Shown piece after piece: positions 26,256 to 34,662 of a stretch of DNA of 38,351 nt. The notes beneath the pieces are model-generated. The model was not told the origin of the DNA and made no database searches. It saw only the letters and a list, made by a program, of their open reading frames with translations. How positions within the stretch are numbered: position 1 is the first letter of the stretch; each line of letters starts with the position of its first letter. The position numbers and the translations under genes are program-made. The DNA is from Actinomycetota bacterium. GTDB lineage: Bacteria; Actinomycetota; Actinomycetes; Actinomycetales; Microbacteriaceae. The stretch lies in NCBI GenBank assembly GCA_009699665.1, contig WLNS01000002.1, positions 1 to 38,351 of the forward strand, in the 5' to 3' direction.

Positions 26256-27436
26256 AAGAGTCCCCGTTGGGATAAATTTGTCATCAATTCGCGCAGACCA
26301 AACACCCACGGATCACAGTCTTCACTGTAACGAACTTCGTTTATCAGGCTACCGAGAAGGGGGCTCGAGATTTGTACGACGTCGCCTACCTTGTGGGTGA
26401 ATCCGGCACCCTCGGTATCTCGGTCCTTCGTGGGAGCAAAGAGCGTGCCCAGGTAGAGAACCGCGCCGTCAGGATACTGATGATGGCGGCCAATGAGCTG
26501 GCTGACGATGTCTTCAGGATCGCGGCTGATTTTGGACATGTCTGAGGCATCCTCAAGCACGAAGCCGTCGGGCCCGCTAATGGTCAGCCCCACCTTCATT
26601 GTCCGCACGTCATCGAGTGAAAAAGTTTCGTCGAATAGCCGAATCCAGGGCCCCAGCGATCCGGAAGCGTTGTTGTCCTTGGCCTTTGAGAGCAAAAGTG
26701 CGCTGCGGCCCTCGAGGTCGCGAAGGTTGACGTCGTTACCGAGGGTCGCACCAACGATTCTTCCGGTCGACGTTATCGCGAGGACAACCTCTGGCTCGGG
26801 ATTGTTCCAAGTGGAGCCGGAGTAAATCCCGACGGGCGAGCCGAAACCAACTGTGGCCAACGTTGGAGCCTTAGTGAAGGTCTCGGCGTCGGGACCGATA
26901 CCGACCTCCAGGTATTGCGACCAGAGACCCTCTTCAATAAGGAGCTTTTTGACGTTTGCTGCCTCTGCCGAGCCAGGAACAACTGTGGCGAAGTCGTTTC
27001 CAATTTTGGAGACCATGGACTCGCGAATGCGGAGCGCGTCGGCCGCGTTGCCCAAAGATCGTTCCTCGATGACACGCTCAATCATCGACACCGCAAAGGT
27101 GACCCCCGCGGCTTTGACGACCTGCAGGTCTATGGGGCTCAAGAAGTGGAAATTTAAGGCAGAACGAGATTCTGGGGCACTTGCAGCCAAAATGTCCTCA
27201 ACTGAACCCACGCACACGCCCGTTGCATCGTGAGCCGCGCGCGCGGGATCGTCGCTTTCCATGAGGTCCCTGACGGTCGCGAAAGATCCGCTGATGTCAT
27301 AAACGCCGTCTTCGCGTAAAACCACAGGAGAGGGTCCTTCTGCGGTCGGGTTCCAAATGCGCGAGATGAGGGTTCCGCGAACGCCATCTTCAGGAAGGAT
27401 GCGTGTTGAATCTCCATACGACTTTGAAGTGTTCAT
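26252..27436 (-). CDS. Fumarylacetoacetate hydrolase family protein, 2-keto-3-deoxy-acid dehydratase-like
   Basis: This 394-residue protein is of the FAH fold, in the branch that includes Weimberg-pathway 2-keto-3-deoxy-pentonate dehydratases (XylX/KdxD type, about 390 residues with an N-terminal extension). The metal ligands are visible as E-x-E in NPEPEVVLAI (about 215) and the aspartate in LGNDVNLRDLEG (about 232). KAKDNNASGSLGPWI follows, a substrate-loop motif of this branch. It would dehydrate a 2-keto-3-deoxy sugar acid to alpha-ketoglutarate semialdehyde or a homologue, the substrate of the neighbouring aldehyde dehydrogenase. The ATG at 27436 has AGGGAG just upstream; the open frame continues 51 codons further without support. 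The exact substrate is unknown. Confidence 0.85.
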   Translation of the reverse strand: MNTSKSYGDSTRILPEDGVRGTLISRIWNPTAEGPSPVVLREDGVYDISGSFATVRDLMESDDPARAAHDATGVCVGSVEDILAASAPESRSALNFHFLSPIDLQVVKAAGVTFAVSMIERVIEERSLGNAADALRIRESMVSKIGNDFATVVPGSAEAANVKKLLIEEGLWSQYLEVGIGPDAETFTKAPTLATVGFGSPVGIYSGSTWNNPEPEVVLAITSTGRIVGATLGNDVNLRDLEGRSALLLSKAKDNNASGSLGPWIRLFDETFSLDDVRTMKVGLTISGPDGFVLEDASDMSKISRDPEDIVSQLIGRHHQYPDGAVLYLGTLFAPTKDRDTEGAGFTHKVGDVVQISSPLLGSLINEVRYSEDCDPWVFGLRELMTNLSQRGLL

Positions 27437-27509
27437 CGGACTCCCTGACCTTTCGAGTGGGTTTGCTTCGCCTGAGCTATCGAGGCAGCGTGAAATTAAT
27501 GCGCATGGG

Positions 27510-28295
27510 CTAGCGTCTTCGGAACACGCCCTGCCGTTTCTCGGTAAAAGCTCGACGACCCTCTCGGGCGTCGTCTGTGGCGAAAGCAACCGTCTGAAGG
27601 TCTCGCTCGTACTTCATGGACTCCGAGAACGATGATTCACGGGCAGTGCGGACATTAATCTTGGCGTGCTCGGCGGCGATGGGAGGCCGCTCCGCGATCG
27701 TCTGGGCCAAAGCCATTGCTTCAGTCATGAGAGATGCGGCGGGAACTACACGCGTGACAAGGTTCCAGCGAAGTGCGGTCGCGGAGTCCACGGCGTCGCC
27801 AGTGAGAAGCATGTACGACGCATTACTCGATCCCGCTGCTGCAGTGAGGCCATAGCTCACACCGCCTCCGCCAATCCAGCCCAGTTTGATTTCTGACGCG
27901 GCAAATGAAGCATTTTCGGCAGCGATGCGGATGTCGCAGAGCAGGGCAGTTTCGAGACCGCCACCATATGCGTAGCCGTTTATTGCACCAATCAGAGGTT
28001 TGCTCAGCTCTCGAAGGGCGTCGCAGTAGTCGACTCGATTGCGAAAATCCCAGGGCGTGTCGTAGGAATCCAGAGCGCTGATATCAGAGCCACAGCAGAA
28101 CGCGCGCTCGCCGGCACCCGTGAGGACCACTGCGCGAATCTCCGGATCGACATTGAGCGCACGTATGAGCACTTCGAGGGCGTGCGACATGGCGGGAGTC
28201 ACGGAGTTGAGTTTCTCGGGCCTGTTGAGGGTGATGACCGCCACGGCGCCCTCGCGGGTGCATGTGACGTTCTCGCTACCCGTAGAAGTGTCCAT
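27510..28295 (-). CDS. Enoyl-CoA hydratase/isomerase (crotonase) family protein
   Basis: This crotonase-fold protein of 261 residues acts on acyl-CoA thioesters. The oxyanion-hole segments are AFCCGSDI (about 65-72) and YGGGLETALLCD. Both catalytic glutamates of enoyl-CoA hydratases appear conserved: E115 in GGGLE and E135 in FAASEIKLG. This favours hydratase or dehydratase chemistry over a degenerate member. The ATG lies one base after the stop of the solute-binding-fold gene, and FAH follows after about 70 bases. Fatty-acid oxidation partners are absent. It probably acts on a CoA ester made by the CoA-transferase two genes upstream; the acyl group is unknown. Confidence 0.88.
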   Translation of the reverse strand: MDTSTGSENVTCTREGAVAVITLNRPEKLNSVTPAMSHALEVLIRALNVDPEIRAVVLTGAGERAFCCGSDISALDSYDTPWDFRNRVDYCDALRELSKPLIGAINGYAYGGGLETALLCDIRIAAENASFAASEIKLGWIGGGGVSYGLTAAAGSSNASYMLLTGDAVDSATALRWNLVTRVVPAASLMTEAMALAQTIAERPPIAAEHAKINVRTARESSFSESMKYERDLQTVAFATDDAREGRRAFTEKRQGVFRRR

Positions 28296-28296
28296 G

Positions 28297-29445
28297 TCAG
28301 ATCTTTCCGCCGGCGTGAGCTAGACCCTGGCTAAATGAGACGCGGATATCCTTCAGAATGTCGGTGGTCGCTTCACCGCTCACGAGTCCTTCGCGAATTC
28401 GCGCAGAGGCATACTCTTGATAGACGGCATATCCAGCGAAGCGCGGACGAACCTGGGCTCCCTGGATCGTGGTCAGTGTGTTGGCATAGAACCCGGCGGA
28501 TTGTCGGTTGAGATTCGGGTCACGCCATGCGCTGGCGAGAGCGGGCTGCCCATCGTGTGAGGGAATGAAGTTCGTTTGGGTATCGGCCGAGACGAGCCAG
28601 GCAACGTAAGCAACGAGTTCGGGACTTATCGAACGACGGTTAGTCACGGCCAACCCGGCACCGCCGATTGTTGAGCCACGAATACTCGATATTCCGCTTG
28701 GAGCGTCGCTAAATTGCACAGCCCGCGGCGTCATTCGGGCGAACTGTGAATATCCATAAATGAGGGGGACACAGGCAATGTCATTACGAGCGATCATTGC
28801 AGCGAGCAGGGCTATCGGATTCATTTTTAGCGTGCGAGGAGCCTGCCTTGTCACCAATTCGCGCATGATCTCGAGCACGGCTATAGCGATTGAGCTGTGC
28901 GGGAATTCACGCCACAAGCCATCATCTACCGCGGCGTCAAAACTGGCACACAGTGAGAGGAAAGTGAGAAATGCATGGGGGCCAGCAACGCTGAGGCACA
29001 CGGTCTGCTCGCGTCCAAGGCGCAGGATGTCCTCCCACGTTTTCGGAACAGAATCAATCAAGTCCGCCCGTGAAGCCATCACCTGGGTGGCCGCATCGAC
29101 GGGAAGGGCCCAAAGTTTTCCTTCCATTTGGTAACTACGAAAACTTGGCCCTACGAATGAATCTGAGAGCGCCTGAACACGTTCGACCCCGATGACATCT
29201 TCGATAGGTCGGAATCCACCGGATGCACACATGTCACCGACGTGCGGATGGTCCATGATGACAAGATCAAACCGCTCGGCGAGATCTTCGATGGGATGAG
29301 CCTCGAAGTGCTCGAGGGAATGTGCGCTCCAGGAAATGTCGAGCCCGAGGCCTTCCCGCGCTTCGGGGATCGATGCGAACAGCGCATTCTTACCTCGCGG
29401 ATTGTCCCAGGTTATTCCCGTGTAATGTCCCGTCATGTCAATCAC
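28297..29445 (-). CDS. Solute-binding-protein-fold protein without signal peptide
   Basis: The sequence looks like an extracellular solute-binding protein of family 1 (sugar-binding type): FDLVIMDHPHVGD, EGKLWALPVDAATQVMASR, VPKTWEDIL and LVAYVAWLVSAD are typical positions. However, the N-terminus, MIDMTGHYTGITWDNPRGKN, is polar, with no signal peptide, lipobox or membrane helix, so the protein should stay in the cytoplasm. The GTG start overlaps the stop of the CoA-transferase gene by four bases (GTGA), and the enoyl-CoA hydratase begins one base after its stop. It is therefore made together with two CoA enzymes, not with a transporter. A ligand-binding or catalytic role on the pathway intermediate is inference; I know of no assigned function. 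An ATG three codons in is an alternative start. Confidence 0.8.
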   Translation of the reverse strand: MIDMTGHYTGITWDNPRGKNALFASIPEAREGLGLDISWSAHSLEHFEAHPIEDLAERFDLVIMDHPHVGDMCASGGFRPIEDVIGVERVQALSDSFVGPSFRSYQMEGKLWALPVDAATQVMASRADLIDSVPKTWEDILRLGREQTVCLSVAGPHAFLTFLSLCASFDAAVDDGLWREFPHSSIAIAVLEIMRELVTRQAPRTLKMNPIALLAAMIARNDIACVPLIYGYSQFARMTPRAVQFSDAPSGISSIRGSTIGGAGLAVTNRRSISPELVAYVAWLVSADTQTNFIPSHDGQPALASAWRDPNLNRQSAGFYANTLTTIQGAQVRPRFAGYAVYQEYASARIREGLVSGEATTDILKDIRVSFSQGLAHAGGKI

Positions 29446-30653
29446 ACGTGCTCTTCGACGATAACGCCGCTCGTCATGAGTTCGTTGATTTCGGCGCCTG
29501 GGATTCCGAGTTCCGCAAGAATCTCGGTGGTGTGTTGACCAACAACCGGAGCGCCCATCCGCACGGCGGGATTGCCAGCCGAAAAAGTGTAAGGAAAGCC
29601 CGGTGTCTTGATGTGGCCTTCCGTGGGGTGCTCATATTCGACGAATGAGCCATTGTGCTTTATTTGTGGGTCATCAACAAGGTCCTCGTAGGTGTACACA
29701 GGCGCCGACCAAATTCCCACGTCGGCGAACGCGGCAAGCCACTCTGCACTTGTTTTGTTGACCAGTCTTGCTGCAGTCTTTGCGAACAGTTCGTCGCGGT
29801 GAGTCCACCCATGGACTTCATCGACCATCTCGACAAATGAAGGTTCTCCGATTGTCCGGCCGAGGTCGGGTAAATGCGCAAAAGCGAGCGCGATGTAGCC
29901 ATCGCTTGTCTCGAAAGTTCCATAAGGCGCTCGAATGTAGACGTGCGCGTTCGGCTCTTTGCCACGCTGCTGTTTGACGCCGCCGACAGTGAATACAGAG
30001 AGCTCCTGCATCTGCTGGCTAGTGATCACATCGAGCATGTTAACTTTTACGCACTGTCCCTCGCCGGTGCGCTCACGGTGGAAAAGCGCGACGAGCGCCC
30101 CCTCGAAGGCGGTGTTGGCAGTTATGGAATCAACCAAGAACTGACCAGCGGCGCGAGGCGGCTCACCCTCGCGCCCTGACGAAAACATCGCGCCACTGAG
30201 GGCCTGGAGCAGCAGGTCTTGACCGGGCCAGTTGACGTACGGCCCGTCGTCACCGTAGCCCGAGATCGAAACGTAAATTATCCGTGGGTTGATTGCTCGC
30301 ACGGTGTCGTAGTCAAGTCCCAGCCGGGCTGCTACTCCCGGACGGTAGTTCTGAAGGAAAATATCGGACGACTCAATGAGTCGGCGCATGACATCTGCTG
30401 CGGCGTCGGATTTCAGGTCGATGGCCAGGGAACGCTTATTTCTATTGAGTGAGAGGAAAGACACGTTAATTCGGTTGCCCGGGACACCACCGGCTGCCGC
30501 GTGACGTTGCCACTCACCGCTCGTAGGCTCGACTTTAATGACGTCGGCACCAAGATCGCCTAGGCGCTGGGCGGCAAACGGGCCGGCCATAGCCACAGAG
30601 CAGTCGATGACGCGAATACCGTCCAACATTCGAGGTGATTCTTGTGTACTCAC
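29442..30653 (-). CDS. Class III (CaiB/BaiF) CoA-transferase
   Basis: This family III CoA-transferase of 403 residues moves CoA between carboxylic acids through an aspartyl-CoA intermediate. The N-terminus has LDGIRVIDCSVAMAGPFAAQRLGDLGADVIKVEP, recognisable by its AGPFAAQ and LGADVIKVE blocks. The nucleophilic aspartate is in GQFLVDSITANTAFEG (about 175), followed by RTGEGQCVKVNMLD. The GTG at 30653 overlaps the stop of the DUF4432 gene; an upstream frame adds 37 basic residues and is unlikely. It is coupled by overlaps to the genes on both sides. Its acid substrate is unknown; the sugar-acid surroundings suggest an unusual one. Confidence 0.9.
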   Translation of the reverse strand: MSTQESPRMLDGIRVIDCSVAMAGPFAAQRLGDLGADVIKVEPTSGEWQRHAAAGGVPGNRINVSFLSLNRNKRSLAIDLKSDAAADVMRRLIESSDIFLQNYRPGVAARLGLDYDTVRAINPRIIYVSISGYGDDGPYVNWPGQDLLLQALSGAMFSSGREGEPPRAAGQFLVDSITANTAFEGALVALFHRERTGEGQCVKVNMLDVITSQQMQELSVFTVGGVKQQRGKEPNAHVYIRAPYGTFETSDGYIALAFAHLPDLGRTIGEPSFVEMVDEVHGWTHRDELFAKTAARLVNKTSAEWLAAFADVGIWSAPVYTYEDLVDDPQIKHNGSFVEYEHPTEGHIKTPGFPYTFSAGNPAVRMGAPVVGQHTTEILAELGIPGAEINELMTSGVIVEEHV

Positions 30654-31765
30654 GGCTGACCACCTATTGCGCGAATGGCGGCTGTCGCAGCGGTGACTTC
30701 GCCTGCCGAGGTGAGGATTCGGATAGTTGCGTCGTAGTTTCGTGAGTCGCCGTTTTCGAGCCACGTGAGGCTGTCGTCTTTGCGGGCAGCGGCCTCACCG
30801 GTTACGTGATTACTTGACGGTTCCAAGCCCAGGGCATACTGGCCCTCGCGCAAGTTCTGCCATTCGAAGAAGCAGGGCATTGTTTCCGCATTCCACGTCA
30901 CTTCGACACCGGCTACTCCGTCGGGTCGGGCAAGCACGACACGGTGACGATTGTCGGCATCGGGCGTCAGTTCGTGTTCCCACACCTGCTCAATGAAGTG
31001 GCGTTTGGGAGCGATGAGCTCTTTGTAGGACGCCCCCTGCGTGGCAACGGAGTCGGATGCCCAGAGGTGTTGCGGCATAGCGGCGATTACCTGCGATCCC
31101 TCGTCCACAAACGGATAACCAAAATTCAGGTGGTAAAGGAACATGTGCGGGGTTCGCTCGAAACCGAGGTTGGTTACGACATCCTTCAGGCGTATTTCGA
31201 AACCTGCGATGTCCATCTCAATGGTCCTGGTCAGCTTCAGGTGCTCGCCGAAGGCGGTGGCCTGGATCACTTCACCCTTGACGCGAAGAACACCCCCATC
31301 GGTATCCCAGTCCTCGGTCACCTCGAGTAGACGAGCTGGAATCGCGGTGAGGCGTCCATGTAATCCGTGAGTTACCGTCTTCTTGGGAGGGTAGTGGTAG
31401 TGGCTCGCGTCGTACTCACCGCCGAATAAGGCGTGATCAAGCCCGCCCGTAACGAGCAGTCCGTCGATGGCCCTCAGCCATGACAGACCACCTTCGGCTT
31501 CGGATTCGTGAAGACCGGGGTGGCGATAGCCATTACCGCTGCGCCAGCCAAAGGGCACTCCCGCGACTCGCGCTCCACCGAGGTCGAATGCTCGGTCAAC
31601 GAGCACTTCGAGCTCAAGTCCGACGGCATTCCGCATGGTGAGCATGCGCACACCGCGTTCTACTCCGTTGTCGAGAACTACCTCGCGGATTCCGGCAAAC
31701 GCCGACAGGTCTCCCGTTCGCTTCTTCAGGTCTTCGAATGAGAGTGAATTTCCAAAAAGGTTCAT
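30650..31765 (-). CDS. DUF4432 family protein, aldose 1-epimerase-like
   Basis: This 371-residue protein has a galactose-mutarotase-like beta-sandwich pattern. RAFDLGGARVAGVPFGW, GLLVTGGLDHALFG, HGLHGRLTAIPAR, HMFLYHLNFGYPF and ALGLEPSSNHVTG are the conserved blocks of DUF4432; the histidines in HGLHGR and YHLNFG probably line the active site. Family members sit in sugar catabolic clusters and are thought to be mutarotases or sugar epimerases. I take the ATG at 31765 (MNLFGN); an ATG at 31786 overlapping the SDR stop is also possible. It lies between the SDR and CoA-transferase genes, with overlaps or very short gaps. Confidence 0.83.
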   Translation of the reverse strand: MNLFGNSLSFEDLKKRTGDLSAFAGIREVVLDNGVERGVRMLTMRNAVGLELEVLVDRAFDLGGARVAGVPFGWRSGNGYRHPGLHESEAEGGLSWLRAIDGLLVTGGLDHALFGGEYDASHYHYPPKKTVTHGLHGRLTAIPARLLEVTEDWDTDGGVLRVKGEVIQATAFGEHLKLTRTIEMDIAGFEIRLKDVVTNLGFERTPHMFLYHLNFGYPFVDEGSQVIAAMPQHLWASDSVATQGASYKELIAPKRHFIEQVWEHELTPDADNRHRVVLARPDGVAGVEVTWNAETMPCFFEWQNLREGQYALGLEPSSNHVTGEAAARKDDSLTWLENGDSRNYDATIRILTSAGEVTAATAAIRAIGGQP

Positions 31766-31770
31766 TTCGG

Positions 31771-32538
31771 CTACACCATGACCCATCCGCCGTCGACCTC
31801 GATGTTTTGGCCAGTGACGAACGACGAGTCGGCACCGAGCAAGAACGACACGACGGCGGCCAGTTCCTCGCCGTTGCCCCGGCGCTTGAGGGATTGTCGT
31901 TCAAGAACAAACTTGTTGTATTCCTCGGGGTTGGGGTGAATCTCGTCTGCCCTTGTGGGGAATGCCCCTGGTGAGATCGTATTCACGCGCACTCCCTTGG
32001 GGCCAAGCTCACGCGCTAGCGCTCGGCTCATCGCTACGGCAGCACCCTTGGTTGTCACGTAGCTAGAGAGAAGTTCCCATCCGCCGTGCCACGTAATCGA
32101 ACCGATCTGAACTATGGACCCACCTTCACGAGTAACCATCCGCTTGGCGGCGGCTTGAGCCCCCATGAAGTAGGCAGTCTGATTGACGCGAACGACCTCT
32201 TCGAACTGCGTTCGGGAGGTCTCGAGGAATGGAATGGTGGGGTACATTGCCGCGTTATTGACGAATCCCCACAGGGGGCCAAGTTGACTCTCACACGACT
32301 CGACGGCCGCGTCAATTGTTGAGGGATCGTTGAGATCGCACTCGAGAAGTGCGGCGCGGCCACCGGCATCTTTTATAAGTTGTGTCGTGAGCTCTAAATC
32401 TTTGCTCATTCGGCCGAGCACGCCCACGGCAAACCCATCCTCAGCCAATCGCAGGGCCGTGGCTCGGCCGAGCGCTCCAGCGGCACCGGTAACGATGGCT
32501 GAATATGAGGTGGCGTCAAAAGTGTTTGCCGTGGACAT
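31771..32538 (-). CDS. SDR family NAD(P)-dependent oxidoreductase
   Basis: This is a classical short-chain dehydrogenase of 255 residues. The cofactor site TGAAGALG is at 17-24, NNAA lies near 94-97, and the catalytic set is S147, Y160 and K164. VNTISPGAFPT and the C-terminal FVTGQNIEVDGGW are standard. It is probably a sugar or sugar-acid dehydrogenase of the pathway, making a lactone or a keto acid. It starts six bases after the end of the TIM-barrel gene. The substrate cannot be fixed by sequence. Confidence 0.9.
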   Translation of the reverse strand: MSTANTFDATSYSAIVTGAAGALGRATALRLAEDGFAVGVLGRMSKDLELTTQLIKDAGGRAALLECDLNDPSTIDAAVESCESQLGPLWGFVNNAAMYPTIPFLETSRTQFEEVVRVNQTAYFMGAQAAAKRMVTREGGSIVQIGSITWHGGWELLSSYVTTKGAAVAMSRALARELGPKGVRVNTISPGAFPTRADEIHPNPEEYNKFVLERQSLKRRGNGEELAAVVSFLLGADSSFVTGQNIEVDGGWVMV

Positions 32539-32543
32539 AGTGC

Positions 32544-33461
32544 TTAGACTCCGTTTCGCTTGAGCACCTCGTCGACGAAGCGCTTTGCACGCGGAACATC
32601 GGACTCGTCGAGATGTTCGATGATGAGCGGCACATTGGGGCTGACTTCACTCAGGCGGCGAACGTAAAGGTCGTAATCAAGCTCACCAAGACCCGCGGCC
32701 GGCAGCTCGATTTCGCCCACACCACGGAACGTATGTGACTCGAGCTCGAGGTCGGCGCCGAGGTCGGCGTGTTTTTCTGACTTATCATCGCCAGACCGTT
32801 TGACGTCCTTTGCGTGTGCAATGCGCACGCGGTCCGACACGTTGTCAAACACGTCGTTGAGAATCTGCTGCATTGCGTCGATGTTGTGGATCTCAAAGTA
32901 GTTCGTCGGGTCCATCAAGAGTTCGATGCCCGGCTTCCCCTTGAAGTCGTTGAATACACGAATCGTCTCTTCAAGCGAGCCAATCACGTTGTTAACGTAT
33001 GTCTCCAACAGAAACGTCGCGCCGTGGTCGTAGGCAGTTTGACGCAGGTCATCTAGTTGAGCGAGGCACGTTTCGTAACCTTCCTGAGTCTTGTTCTTAT
33101 CATCGTGCACCCAGTCGCTGTCGGCGTTGAATGTTCCCGATTCAGAAATCACGTAGGGAGTGCCAAACGACCGAGCGTTACGGATCATTTCTTTGAGGTA
33201 ATCAACCCGGCGCTTGCGCTCGTCTAGGTCTGGATGCGTAATGTTCGTATAGCCCGAAATAGCACAGATGGGCAGGTCATGGTCACGAAAGGTGTCGCGC
33301 ACTTTCTTGGCCTTGGCCTCGGTTATTTGACCGGCACTCAGGTCTACGTCCTTGAAATGCAAGTCAAGTTGCACAGTGTTAAATCCGTGGTCGCGGATTG
33401 TCTTTGCGGTCGTCTCGAGCTCGTAAGGAAAGTATCCCGAGAAGATTCCTACTTGAATCAT
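32544..33461 (-). CDS. Sugar phosphate isomerase/epimerase-like TIM-barrel protein
   Basis: This xylose-isomerase-like (AP endonuclease 2) TIM barrel has 305 residues. The divalent-metal ligands fit the usual pattern: E153 (LLETYVNN), D184 (MDPTNYF), H216 (IAHAKDV) and E282 (IIEHLDE). Such proteins epimerise or isomerise ketoses, inososes or keto-sugars, and some are dehydratases. It would act early in the pathway next to the Gfo/Idh/MocA dehydrogenase, a frequent pair in inositol- and keto-sugar-type catabolism. AAAGG precedes the ATG. A 64-base gap with a small hairpin separates it from the upstream gene. Confidence 0.86.
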   Translation of the reverse strand: MIQVGIFSGYFPYELETTAKTIRDHGFNTVQLDLHFKDVDLSAGQITEAKAKKVRDTFRDHDLPICAISGYTNITHPDLDERKRRVDYLKEMIRNARSFGTPYVISESGTFNADSDWVHDDKNKTQEGYETCLAQLDDLRQTAYDHGATFLLETYVNNVIGSLEETIRVFNDFKGKPGIELLMDPTNYFEIHNIDAMQQILNDVFDNVSDRVRIAHAKDVKRSGDDKSEKHADLGADLELESHTFRGVGEIELPAAGLGELDYDLYVRRLSEVSPNVPLIIEHLDESDVPRAKRFVDEVLKRNGV

Positions 33462-33500
33462 TGATCTCTACCTTTGTTCGTCATTACTTGTGAATGGGCA

Positions 33501-33518
33501 GCACTCTACGTTGAGTGC
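33501..33518 (-). other. Small intercistronic hairpin
   Basis: GCACTC, six bases, GAGTGC forms a perfect six-base stem between the Gfo/Idh/MocA stop and the TIM-barrel start. No run of T follows on the transcribed strand, so it is not a standard terminator. It could protect an mRNA end or reduce read-through. Confidence 0.35.
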
Positions 33519-33525
33519 ACATTTC

Positions 33526-34620
33526 TCAGGCAATCGGTACCTCAGAAAGTTTTACGGGGCGGTTTTCGTCGATCGACCGGTAGCCGGCTTCGACGAGGGC
33601 AATTGTTCGCACGTTGTCGTCGACAGTGAGAACGGGCGTCGTGTTGGTCGCAACGGCGTACTGGAGTTGTTCCATGACGCCGATAAACGCGTGCGGGAAC
33701 CAGTGCGTGTTCCAGGTTGGGCGAACCCACTTCCCCTCTGTCGTGTCTTGCGACGCGTACTCGAGAGTAGACGGCTTTCCATTGGGCCAGCCAATAGTTC
33801 CTTGAGCCACGCCTCTCGTTCCCTCGACCCGCCACCGGATGTAAAACTCCGAATCGAAGTCTTCGTCGCGCGGCCCGGCCCATACGTCCTCCATGCTTAC
33901 GGCGAGCAGTCCGGTGGGGAAGCGAAGGGTGGATACGACGATTCCGTCTTGGTGTGCGAATTGCGTGCGCGGGTCGGTTCTGGCGGCCGTATAAATTTCA
34001 TCGGGCTCGCCAAACAAATGACGAAGGGCATCTAAGTGATGCACGCTCATGTTCGAGAGGGTAAGCCGATCGTAATCTTCTAGGAATGATTGCCAGTGCG
34101 GAATTGCGCGCATGTCTATGCTGGCGAGAATGGGTTCGCCCAATTCCCCTCGATCGAGGATTTGCTTGAGAACGCGAATCGACTGGTCGTATCTCATGTT
34201 CTGGTTGACCGAGAGTAATTTGCCTGCGGCGTGGGCCTCGTCACGGAGTGCGACGGCATCGTCGAGAGTCAAAGCCAGAGGCTTTTGCGCGAGAATCCCC
34301 TTAATGTGAGGCTTCGTCAGCGCATAGCGAATAAGTTCGGGCTGTAGGTCCGGGGGATAAGCGATGTCGAGAATCTCAATCTGTGGGTCGTCGATGAGAT
34401 CTTTTGGCGTCTCATGAACCGTGAGAATCTTGTATCGCTCGGCGACCTCCGCGGCATGTGCCGGCGTTCGAGAGGCGATGGCCGCCACGGGAAAACCCGC
34501 CTCCTGATAGGCGGCGAGCTGAACCTCAGAAACAATCATGCCCGCACCGATGACCCCGATGGGTACGGTGTTGACACGAATCTCCACATCGGGCAGAAAT
34601 CCCTGACTTTGGCTTGTCAT
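33526..34620 (-). CDS. Gfo/Idh/MocA family oxidoreductase
   Basis: This NAD(P)-dependent dehydrogenase of 364 residues has an N-terminal Rossmann domain with IGVIGAGMIVSEVQLAAYQ and DIAYPPDLQPELI. The signature usually read as EKP appears as QKP in GILAQKPLALT. The C-terminal beta-sheet domain carries HHLDALRHLFGEPDE, with the conserved histidine of the DxxxH-type catalytic helix. It should oxidise a sugar or polyol. It is the first gene of the minus-strand operon, directly behind the LacI operator. The ATG at 34620 has AGGA eight bases upstream; two ATGs just before it are too close to that site. Confidence 0.9.
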   Translation of the reverse strand: MTSQSQGFLPDVEIRVNTVPIGVIGAGMIVSEVQLAAYQEAGFPVAAIASRTPAHAAEVAERYKILTVHETPKDLIDDPQIEILDIAYPPDLQPELIRYALTKPHIKGILAQKPLALTLDDAVALRDEAHAAGKLLSVNQNMRYDQSIRVLKQILDRGELGEPILASIDMRAIPHWQSFLEDYDRLTLSNMSVHHLDALRHLFGEPDEIYTAARTDPRTQFAHQDGIVVSTLRFPTGLLAVSMEDVWAGPRDEDFDSEFYIRWRVEGTRGVAQGTIGWPNGKPSTLEYASQDTTEGKWVRPTWNTHWFPHAFIGVMEQLQYAVATNTTPVLTVDDNVRTIALVEAGYRSIDENRPVKLSEVPIA

Positions 34621-34662
34621 GTTCATCATCCTAAAGCATCAAAAATTATTTTGCTATATCTC

